Position numbers and translations under genes: made by a program
Shown: piece by piece, positions 1 to 11,300 of the stretch
Layout: each line of letters begins with the position of its first letter
Numbering within the stretch: the first letter of the stretch is position 1
The notes under the pieces: generated by a model
Told to the model about the DNA's origin: nothing
Seen by the model: the letters and a program-made list of their open reading frames with translations, nothing else
Databases searched by the model: none
Assembly: GCF_040958095.1 (NCBI RefSeq)
Contig: NC_091195.1
Span: forward strand, 20,129,679 to 20,193,678
Source: Procambarus clarkii
Taxonomy: Eukaryota; Arthropoda; Malacostraca; Decapoda; Cambaridae
Length of the DNA: 64,000 nt
Reading direction: 5' to 3'

Positions 1-795
1 GAAGGATTCAATTTACATGAGATTAAGATTAGGATACAAATATATCCTAATCAGAATGTAAAGTTCTGAGGCTAGATAATGATGATAGAGTTACAAGATA
101 CGAGCTAGATGGTGTTGAGATTGCGAAGTCGGATTGCGAAAGGGATCTGGAAGTTATGATTAGTAAGAATTTAAAACCAAAGGATTAATGCATAAATGTT
201 CGTAATAAGGCAAATAGGACACTGGGATTTATTAATCGCAGCGTTAGTAACAAGACACCTGGTGTGGTTCTTCAGCTATATCTTGCTCTGGTTAGGCCCC
301 ATTTAGATTATGCAGTTCAGTTTTGGTCGCCATATTATAGAATGGATATAAATTCACTTGAACGTGTCCAGCGTAGGATGACTAAGTTAATTCCCCAAAT
401 TAGAAGTCTTTCATATGAAGAAAGATTAACAAAGCTTAAGTTGCATTCACTGGAAAGGCGAAGAGTTAGGGGCGACATGATAGAGGTTTACAAGTGGGTG
501 AATGGACATAACAAGGGGGATATTAATAGGGTATTAAAAGTATCAACACAGGACAGAACACGAAATAATGGATATAAATTAGATAAGTTTAGATTTAGGA
601 AAGACTTGGGTAAATACTGGTTCGGTAACAGGGTTGTTGATTTGTGGAACCAATTACCGCGTAACGTGGTGGAGGTGGGGTCCCTCGATTGTTTCAAGCG
701 CGGGTTGGACATGTATATGAGTGGGATTGGGTGGTTATAAATAGGAGCTGCCTCATATGGGCCAATAGGCCTTCTGCAGTTACCTTTGTTCTTAT
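1..795 (+). mobile_element. CR1-superfamily-like LINE, 3' fragment (RT C-terminal region)
   Basis: Conceptual translation gives the region downstream of the reverse transcriptase catalytic core of CR1/L2-type non-LTR elements. It includes the LVRPHLDYAVQFWSPY stretch, a VQRRMTKLIP helix and a SYEERLTKL motif, followed by a basic C-terminus ending at 740. The upstream part (1-263) continues the same product but contains an in-frame stop near 186, so the copy is dead. The fragment ends in a short tail near 790 shared with the copy at 1085. The RT catalytic motifs lie off the left edge or are lost. The exact clade is an inference from motif style. Confidence 0.8.
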
Positions 796-1084
796 GTTCT
801 TAAGGTAGTTAGTGTGGATTGAGTCCCATGTATAGATACCATAAGTTAGATATGATGGGTTGGAGGCAGTTACTGGTGATTAAGCCCAATGTATAGATAC
901 CGTAGATGAGATATGGAGAGATACGTGAGTATAATAAGATAAAGGCCAAGTGTAGGTCATATTATGTTATTTTCAAGAGTATCCAAAGATACCTTTAACA
1001 GCATTAAACTGCATCTGCCAATCCTTTGACCATTTCAAAACCCTATCTAGGTCAACTTGAAGTGATAGTGAGTCTTCTTGATAG

Positions 1085-1360
1085 AGGTTTGACATGATAG
1101 AGGTTTACAAGTGGATGAATGGACACAACAAAGGGGATATTAATAGGGTATTAAAAGTATCAACACAAGACAGAACACGAACCAATGGGTATAAATTGGA
1201 TAAATTTAGATTTAGGAAAGTCTTGGGTAAATACTGGTTCGGTAACAGGGTTGCGCAGGTTAGACATGTATATGAGTGGGATTGGGTGGTTATAGATAGT
1301 AGCTGCCTCGTATGGGCCAATAGGCCTTCTGCAGTTACATTTGTTCTTATGTTCTCATAT
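1085..1360 (+). mobile_element. Second, shorter copy of the same CR1-like LINE 3' end
   Basis: The translation MIEVYKWMNGHNKGDINRV repeats the product of the copy at 477-600 almost exactly, and both copies end in the same 3' tail. This copy lacks an internal stretch, the VVDLWNQLP region present at about 630-690 of the first copy. The two lie in the same orientation about 300 bp apart, so they could be two insertions or one duplication. Confidence 0.75.
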
Positions 1361-2180
1361 GGGGCACGTTAATATTATATTTTCAAAAACTGTAAATCAT
1401 TTTCTAAATTTCATTAACACTTCTCATGTGTGTTAACTTACTCTATACATAGCATTAATCATTATCACCTATTTAAAACTACCAATAATTCACCTATTAT
1501 TTTAAGTTATGCCTGAACACTGGCTTTATATAATTCATTAATATACAGTTAGTGTACCTGCTATAAGGAAGCACTGTAACACATGCCTTTGTATATATTA
1601 TAAATCATTATTTTAATGTATATAGGGCTAAATGCGTTTTTTCACAGGTGACCAACGGTCTATACATGCACCCCTATAGGCCTATACATGTTGATGGAGA
1701 ATGCTTTCAAGACAGAGTGGAAATCTGGTAGCGGTTGGGGGGGTTGAGGATGATATATGGACAAAATGAGGTAGTGTCCGGACATATGGCGATGGATGAT
1801 GTGGAAATATGTATTCCACGTTGGTCGCCGCCCGTCCAAAGTTGGCGGTAGGCGCCGTGTTGGAGCCAGGTGGCGCTGGCTCTCACCAAAGCTGCCACAT
1901 CACCATTCATGTCCCACTTTTAAACACCCTCGCTCACTTGTTTCCCAAACCAGGCCTATAATTCCGTCAAGTTTGTAGAGCTAAATTGACCAAGCTACAC
2001 AAATTTAAGTCGAATGATATAGATCATGCGCAAGGAATTATCACAGTGAAAACTCATCTGTTTTGAGCTCAACTATCCAACTCATCTAAAAAAAAAAAAC
2101 CACACTTGGAATATATGAAATCTCCACGAGATGTTAATTAGTAGATGGGTATATGGTGGGTGTGAGGAGAGGTGAAGGAT
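1361..2180. other. Intergenic, upstream of SND1; no gene recognised
   Basis: AT-rich to about 1620, then moderately GC-rich. Short open frames at 1707-1978 have no recognisable product. An A-rich run lies at 2089-2098. I see no exon with convincing splice sites here. Confidence 0.5.
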
Positions 2181-2183
2181 AGG

Positions 2184-2191
2184 TATAAAAG
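2184..2191 (+). promoter_or_regulatory. TATA box of SND1 (TATAAAAG)
   Basis: A consensus TATAAAAG lies 136 bp upstream of the SND1 start codon. A transcription start is expected about 30 bp downstream, near 2214, in a purine-rich GAGAGTGAGAGAG stretch. That would leave a 5' UTR of about 105 nt. Position and match to consensus are seen; activity is inferred. Confidence 0.6.
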
Positions 2192-2280
2192 GGCCGTGAG
2201 GGGTGAAGGGATGAGAGTGAGAGAGACAGGACGGAGGGTGTTGGACGGGTAGTTGAGCACCACAGCTGTCAGCCGGCGTG

Positions 2281-2290
2281 GTCACGTGAC
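2281..2290. promoter_or_regulatory. Palindromic E-box GTCACGTGAC in the SND1 5' UTR
   Basis: A perfect 10-bp palindrome with a CACGTG core, 30 bp before the ATG. GTCACGTGAC is the consensus CLEAR/USF-type site bound by bHLH-zip factors (TFEB/MITF, USF). Use as a regulatory site is inferred. Confidence 0.4.
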
Positions 2291-2319
2291 TGGTCGTCCC
2301 GTCAGGCACAAGTGACAAC

Positions 2320-5300
2320 ATGGCCGCTCCTCAGACACCGCAAGTTTGCCGCGGCATTGTTAAACAGGTTAGCTCGCATATCCTTGCCCCCGCTGCCGTT
2401 GGCATCAATGAAAACCTGCCTCGTTGGCAGCCTGGCGTGTGAAATAGGTGGAATGAGAGGCGGGTAGAGGGAGAGTGAGGGTGTGTGAGAGGGCCGAGTA
2501 CCAGCCAGATGGCCTCCTATCACCACCTTCCCAAACACGTGTGATGGCGTTTTAGTGCTCTCTGGCCTCTGGCTGGTCCTCCATGCCCTAAACTCTCTCC
2601 CCCTCGAGGCCTCGTAGTGGTTTGTGAGAGGTGAGGACCCTAGGGGGTTATAGGCAGCAGTTATATACTGTAGCTTCGTCAGCCTAGGGGGGCCTCCGTC
2701 GGCCCCCTGCTACCTATAATATGGGGGTAATATTGACCCTTGTGTGTAGTGATGAGTTGGGTAGTGATGACTGGTTGATGAGGGGGCCGTTGTGTCGCGT
2801 CCAGTGGAATGTGATTGAAATTGAAATCTATTAAGGTGTCAATATACACAAAGGGATGAGGTAGCTAAAGCTAATCTCACACCGTTGAATACAACGTGTT
2901 CATATGTATATATGTGTAGTTTTCAGTTGCATGTAGTCCTGGGGACCATTCAGGCTTGTTCGCATGTGTGTATATACAGTGAGCGTGATTGGTGTTCAAA
3001 AGGTCAATAATCACTGTTTACGAACGAGGTTATTTGCATTAGTGAACTAAAGTGTGATCTTGTGAATACATCAAATAATACATTATAAATTCAGCAACAT
3101 TGAGGTTGGCACCTCAAGGTAACAGGATTCTATTGTATACACTAACATAATGTATGTAGTATTGTATCAGCAACACTACCATACCTTGGGGTTACCTCGG
3201 GAGTTGTTCCAGGGCTTAGCGTCCCTGAGGCCCGGTCGTCGACCAGGCCTCCTCGTTGCCTGCGTCTGTGACTTTTTTTTTCTTCATACATTGCTTTGGC
3301 GATGACTAATGAACCTTATGACTGGGAGAGTATAGAATTTTTGTTCATAAATAGGATTTTCAAATTATATACTGGAGGTCAAAAGATTTTGATATACTGT
3401 ATAAAAGTTCAACATTTATTAGCATTGGTTAAGTAAAACATTTTAAGTAAACTTAAAATGAAGTTCATGTGCATTCTGAACACTGAGAAATGTTTGTTTG
3501 TTTTCACAACTATTGGAAACCAGAAATAAGGACTAGTATATATTATATTTGTGTGTGTATTATACTTCTTATATTTTGATATCTTGTATCTATCTAAAAA
3601 TAATGACTTATTTTGCAGGTTCTATCTGGCGATGCTGTCATTGTCCGTGGACAGCCTAAGGGGGGACCGCCCCCTGAGAGACAAATCAACTTCTCAAATG
3701 TCGTTGCGCCTCGTACAGCTCGAAGAGCAACAACAAAGTGAGTACATATATTTAGTAATTAGTATACTATCGATCACATTGGCTGTCTTGGCGTCAAGTA
3801 GATTACTGACCTCGAGGGGCTGTAGTGATATGATAGGTTTAGGTGACACTACCTAAAGTGTCTCCAGGCTCCAGGCTTTTCGATAGGGGGGGCGCTTGTT
3901 TGATTTCCTGTGGTTGGGGTGGTTAGGCTTCCATAAGGGTGGTGGATGTGTGTGTTCTGGTCCCAAAAAAATCATTTAGTGAGTGAAAGTATTTGGATAT
4001 GGTAAAATTGATACACTAAGTTCACTTGAATGAACCTTGCTGTCAAATTCCTTAACAGTTTGTGTTAAGGGATAATTTTTTAGTGGCTCAAACAAGTTTT
4101 TCTGAGAGGATTGCTTGCCTAGTCCATTGCCGAGTCGGTTCATTACGAAGAATCCAGGTCAACTGCCAACTTGTCTCGTTCAAACTATCTGTATGGGGAG
4201 GGGGGGGAGTAACAAAATCGGCAGACTTATGGATGTCATTGCTCGAATACAACTTTGGTACAGGTGACTCTGGGTGTCCGGCTTGTATAGGAAACTAAAT
4301 GAAGCAGTGTAAAAATGTGTGGACAAGGACGGGGGGGGGGGGGGGGGGGGCACGCTAGAACATTACATTTTAGACTGAAATTTTTTTTCCCATTTAGAGA
4401 TAAATCTAAGCTCGCACGACATGAAATGGCAAACCATTTTATTATAAATGACCAAATACTCAAAATCCTTGCACTGTATGATCCTATGAGCCCCATGCCT
4501 ACAATTTATGTACAGAATATATTAGCAAAAGACCTACCTTCAGTGTACAAGAATTTATTTTAAATACAGTACAAGACATGCAATGAAGACATTTCTGTAA
4601 CTAGCTGACATAACTGTAAGGTGTGAAGGTTAGATATAATTGCTAACGTAAAATTTTCCGAGGTCTGATTAACATTTTGTGCCCTCTGTGACACTATATT
4701 GCACTACCACTCGCAGGACGAGTATGGAATGCACAGTAAACTAGCTGCCTCTGGCATCGACAAATAAATCTAATATAATGAAAACAACTGCCAAAAATTA
4801 TTGTGCCATGTGCAGCTGCCCATGTCATCATTGTTCTTGGGCAGCACATCTTGTCCAGGGAATTGCAGTGCTAAAGTTTAATACATACTGGAAAAATCCA
4901 TAAAAAAACGCGAAGACGACAAATTATTAGACGACTGGATTATCACACTTGAACTACACTTAAAGTAATGAAAACGGTGTGGAAACATGCCCAAGCCGAG
5001 GTCATTCTACATCTTGGAGAGCGTGGGTGCTTGCTTGAGGTGTACACTGTTATTGTTAAATATTTACATTATCTGCAATATTGTCTTACTGCAGCAATAA
5101 TGTTGTTGAAGGTGGCAAGATAATTTGACTACATTTCCATTGAGCAGAAACTGATATGATACAAAATGTTACACAACACTATAGTGTTATCATGGAAGAG
5201 GTGGCTCCCGCAGCCACCTTACTCCCACCACGCCTTGTCTCACTCCCTCGCACCTTGCGTCACGGGGCGAGAACTATTCTTTATTTTTACATTATAGGGC

Positions 5301-8300
5301 TCGCTAATGATCATGTGTGTGAATTTTGTCGTCACTTTTATTGCATGTTTCAAGACAATGAAATGAGTTTGTAGTGAATTTTTGTATAGACTGGCTCTTT
5401 TGAGTGCATATCTTGCTAGTTGAGCACGGAAAATACGCACTCATTTATAATTGATACCGATTTGTTTGGCAGTTTAATTGCTCTTTTGTATGCTATGGGC
5501 AAAATTGCATAATTTTTTATTAATTTGGTGGACAAACGTTGGTTATGATGGATTTGTCCTTGCCTAATTGTGCTGAGTTATGAATGTTTCACTACTTTCC
5601 TGATGAAGTAATCACATGTAGCCTGTATATTAATTTTTTATTTAATTGTTTATATACAAGAAGTTATATTCTTGCAAAGCCACTAACACGTATAGCATTT
5701 CTGGCAGGACCTTACTCTAAAAAGATAATTTTAATAGGTAATTTGTAGCAAAATTTGAAGAATATTAATAGGTACAATGTAGTAAAATTATATGTAGTAC
5801 AGTACAATGTAGCGCGAAAGTGTTAACGAGTACAATTGTAGCATAATATGTTGGCTGTTAATGTGCATTGTACAGTGGTTACAGGCCCTATTAATTAGCC
5901 TTACTCTAAATAATTTACTTCATTAGAGCAAGTTATTCTTTTATAAATGCAGGCAAATTTAATCTTAAAGGATGCATTGCATTATTAGAAAATAATAATG
6001 TAATTGGAATAAATAACTTTAACTGCTGATTTTTAGATGATTTTTTTTTAGTTTTCATGAGGGGACTATGGGGGGGGGTTCTATTATAAATGTTAGATTA
6101 GTTTTCTAGTTTTACTTCCCACTATTTGTATTTAATAAAGATTCTTTTGTGCTCTTAATGTTGCAAAATTAGTCATGCCAATGATTGTTTATTTTCCACC
6201 CAGTGCCCCAGAGACGGTTGACGAGCCGTATGGCTGGGAGAGCAGAGAATTTTTGCGCAAGAAGGTGATTGGCAAGGAGGTTCTTTTTACCGTTGAAACC
6301 AAGACTCCTACTGGAAGAGAGTATGGTGCTATTTATCTTGGAAAAGGTAAGTGTTTAATGTTGTGGATAATGGCTAGACTTTAAGACATTTGTGATTTGT
6401 TGGAATTTATATTGATTGTAAGTTATGTCGGCTTTTAAAGGTTGGTGTCGGTTAAGTTTAATATGAAATGAACAAATCCACAATATTCTACAAATCAAAT
6501 CTTGTTTAATATTCTTCAGAAATATCTGAATTTTTTCTAACAGTGGTTGTAAACAAATTGCTACTTGTGCCCCCCTCTTGTCTAACAGTATTGATAAATG
6601 TACCATCCTGTCTTGCTGTTATGCTTTATCTCTTGGAGCACCTAATACTGTATATTATTTTGGTAGGGAAGTTTTTGTACGTGTAACTTACCAAGCGTCA
6701 TTTATTTCTTTACAGATATAGCAACGGGAGAGAACTTGACGGAACTTATGGTTCAAGAAGGCCTGGTGTCAGTTAGAAGGGAAAGCATCAGAGGAGAGTC
6801 ACCTCTCCTAGAATATGAAGATTCTGCTAGAAACCAGGGCAAAGTGAGTACCTCGGCGAAGAGAGGGGAAAGGGAGGGAGCGAGAGTTGGGTGGGGGAAT
6901 TGTCGGCTTGCCTGTGTGTTTGTGGGGGGGGGAGTTGGTGATAGTTATCTCTGGCCTGGCTGCTTTCCGCCTCGTAAATGTGATAAACTGGGAATCGTCA
7001 TCTTGGCTTTAGAAGAGGTGCTGTGTCTTCACCATAATATAAGGATACTGTACTAATGTTTATTCAGATAAAAGTAGAGGGGTACATACATAAAATGTTA
7101 CAAGCAACATTGTATTTCTAGATAGCTTGTGTATACTATGGTTAAAGCCATTAATTTAATATGCAGTATTTCAGGCAAGATGTGGGAAAAACTTTAAAAA
7201 CTAAGACTTTAAACTAATTGAGACAGGATTTTAAGTTTTAATGTTTATATAAATCTTCCTAGAAATTTTTAGCTATTACCAAAGATATTTTTTCCCTGTG
7301 AAATGCCAGTATGGGGAGAGCAGTAGAAAGTTGGTCAATCTCTCACAGATGAGGTAGTGTGTATAAGGCATTAGGTCATATCACACATGATTTTCTCTGG
7401 AATGTTGCCTCTTTCATTTCTGTATATAAATGATGTATGTAATTTAGTAAGGTAGTTTTCTACATGTCGTATTATGTTGAATATTTGTATTAACTGCAGG
7501 CCTTGCATTCTAGTGATTGCTGAAATATATAGTTAACTAGTTTGATAATGCTTTGGCATTTAAACAAATGATTAAAGATAGTCGTCATTTTAGGCTTGAA
7601 CCAGACGATTTGCACCGTTATGATGCTCCCTCGTCTTTTAACATTAACCATCTAGATGAGGAGTAACAATAACGAGGCTGAAGAATTGACCAGACCACAC
7701 ACTAGGTGTGTGGACCATAATCAACTTGAGAATGGTCCAGGACGGACCAAAACGTCGTCGTCCCTTCACCTTCTAGTGTGTGGTCTGGTGAACACCTAGG
7801 AATTTTGTTGGTGAATTTACCAGTTTTTCTAATGAGTCTTTATTCACCCAGGGCAAATGGGCCGGTAATGATGCGAAACATGTTCGCAATGTGAAATGGG
7901 TGTGTGAAAACATGCGTTCGTTTGTGGACAAAGCAAAAGGTAAACCCATGGACGCGATCATTGAGCACGTCCGTGATGGTTCCACTGTCCGCTGTTTCCT
8001 CCTCCCAGAATACCACTACATTACCTTAATGATTTCTGGTATTAGGGTAAGTTCGTGGTAGTTTAAGTTAAACGTTAATGTCATTTATTATCCTAATTTG
8101 CCACAAACCCTTTGTCAAAGGAATAAATCTTGTGCTGTAAACTTGTCGAGTAAATGTAAAATATTAAGTTTGAGTTCATATATTAAGTGAAATATTAACT
8201 GAAGAACAGTCCTTGTATTATACATAAATTGAGCCTCACCCCTCCCCTTCCCTTGATTACCAAAGGGGGGTGAATATGGATCGAGTTGGAGATCAAAGTA

Positions 8301-11300
8301 CGTGGAGATATTTTTCATGGTGGGATGGGATGGAGTGAGAGGGTGCATACAAATATTTGATTACTGTATTTTATCCTTTCAGTGCCCAATGAACAAACTG
8401 GATGCTGAAGGCAAACCTGACAAATCCAGCAGTGAGCCATTTGCCGATGAGGCTCGCTTCTTCACAGAATCTAGGCTTCTCCAGCGAGACGTTCAGATTA
8501 TTTTGGAAACCTTCAACAATAACAACTTTGTTGGCTCCATCATTCATCCGGTTAGCATTTTTAATATCTAATTGTGTAACTTTAAAAACAGAATCGGTCA
8601 TGTAAAAAATAATTATTTCCTGTGATTGTGGTGGTGTTGACAATCTATTGCACTTGCTATAGATTAGGATTGCAGGTGGGTGGTGAAGGAGTAGAGGTAC
8701 ATTATTTGTATGACAACGGGTTCTGTCACACATTAACCCTTTGGCTGCAACTAACGTAAATTGACGTTTAATGATACTTAATAACCATAAGAATAACATG
8801 ATGGGACAATGATGATCAAGAAACTTATTTCATCTCTATCACTTTGAAGGGCATTTCCTATCTTTCCCGGTATCTTGGCATCATCCACAAATATTATCAT
8901 ATAGTAGTGAATTCCTTCTTGTATATTGTTTACGTAGACGAACATTGATGGCACAAGAACTGAACCCTGTGGTACTACGCCAATAATGCTCCTCCAGTCA
9001 GATAGTGTCTGAATACCACACTCATCTGTCTGTTGGTTAGAAAAAAACAGGAAAACTATATGGGTATTACTTTCTCTCCTGTGCATATAACTAATGTACA
9101 CAATTTTCACATTGCACAGGATCCTTGCTGCACATGACATGTCATGATGACTTCAAGGAACTGAGCCTTGGGTACAATCACTAAATATGGAAAATATGCT
9201 TAAATCCTATGACCTATCATTGCAAATTGTGTATAATTCTACTTTTCACTTCTTGCAGAACGGGAACATTGCAGAAGCATTGTTGCGGGATGGCTTTGCA
9301 AGATGTGTTGATTGGTCCATAGCAACAGTAACTGGAGGACCAGAAAAATTGAGAGCGGCCGAGAAACAAGCAAAAGAAAAACAGGTTCGTCTATGGACGG
9401 ATTACAAGCCCTCGAGCCTATCGGTAAGGTGATCGGTACAGTATTGGTACACCTCTTGTATTTATGCATGCACCTTGCATATCACCATATTATGAGTGCT
9501 TACATATCAATGGCAAGATGGTAAGTACTCTTTGCCCTATCTACTAGTCATTCATACCGGGTGCAAATCTTGCATTTCTTATGCCTCATAAACTATTTTT
9601 CTCATTTTTCAGTTTTTCTTAAGATTACTGAAATTATGTATTTATAAGTATTATATTTATTTTATTTATAGATAGCCGACAAAGACAAGGAATTCACTGG
9701 CAAAGTCGTAGAAGTTGTAAATGGTGATGCTCTGGTTGTTAAACGTCAGGATGGAACAACTAAAAAGATTTTCTTGTCCAGTGTAAGGCCTCCGAGGTGA
9801 GTTTCCTGGAGTTTTTCCTTGTGTATACTTGAAATACGTTAACAAAACCAAACTATCTGGATAATTTGTGCTGTGTATATAAATGTTGCTTTTGTTATAC
9901 AGTATTAAATCGTGCAAGTTGTTTAGGAAGGGATGACCTCGGTAGCTTGCTTGAGCTTCATAGTTGTCCATTGTATGTTAATTTTTATCACACTTGTTTG
10001 TAAGGTAGATGATTTTTCTTCTGTTCAACTGTAAACGAATGTTTGTTTATATTTGTGTTTTGTTATTTAGACTTCCAGATGCAGATACCCCTAGGCCCCC
10101 AGGCAAGAACTTCCGCCCTCTCTACGATATTCCTTGGTTATTTGAGGCAAGAGAGTTCTTGCGCAAGAAGCTTATTGGACAAAAAGTTCAGTGTACTGTT
10201 GATTACATCCAACCAGCTCAGAATAACTTCCCAGAAAAGACCTGCTGTACTGTCAGAATTGGAGATGTGTAAGTATGACAAATGTGAATTATTCTTTAAT
10301 TTGTAGTTTTTCAAATATCTGCACGTTTTCCTTTTTTATCTGCACGGGAGTATTTTTCCACATGTTGATTGTCCTCATTTTATCTTTGTACTCTTTCACA
10401 GTCCTTATAACTGTATTTTTTTCCTCAGTAATGTTGGAGAAGCAATGGTGAGCAAAGGCTATGCAACAGTTATTAGATACAGACAAGATGATGACCAGCG
10501 TGCCAGTTGTTACGACGATTTGCTGTCTGCGGAAGCCAAGGCAATAAAATCTGCGAAGGGTCTCCACAACAAAAAGGAAACTCCAATTCACAGAGTTGCT
10601 GACATTTCTAGTGTAAGTTTGTTTATTATGGGTATTTCATGAACATAGTAATGCTTTAGTGGTCAACCTCACTACTTCGGGTTTGCAACACTTGTAACCC
10701 ATTACTTGTGCAGAGTCTTGCAATGTGGTGCAAATGTCAAGTGAAGTACAAGTGTTTAGTGTGATGCTATTTAGTATTTAGCTTCTTTCCCTATTTTCTT
10801 CTGTATTAAAAAAATGATGTAGTAATAGTTAAAATTTATAAAGGGCTACAACTTTAGATAGCTCTTTCATAATTATATAGTTAGATAAATGTTGACTGAC
10901 ATGATGCCAAGACTGTGGGAGTCGTACGCAACCCACCATTGTTGTTATTAATGTGACTTAATACATTGCTCAGTTCAGATCCTGATATGCTCACATGGGG
11001 GACTTTTTATCACAATATTTCTAATTTTCTATATAAAAATTAAAATGCCTTTTATTTTTATTTCAGGATGTCGGAAAAGCCAAAGGTTTTTTGCCATTCT
11101 TGCAACGTGCTGGTCGCACCGAAGCAGTTGTGGAGTTTGTGGCTTCAGGTTCCCGTGTTCGTCTGTTTATACCGAGAGAAACGTGCCTCATTACATTCCT
11201 GCTGGCAGGCATCAGCTGTCCCAGAGCCACGCGACCTGCTCCTGGAGGTGTTGGAGGCACAGTGCCGGGTGAACCTCATGGAGAGGAAGCACTTGCGCTC

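Noticed and set aside
8371-8799. 142-codon minus-strand open frame over SND1 exon 6
   Set aside because: It is the antisense shadow of exon 6 and its flanks; exon 6 is firmly coding on the plus strand.
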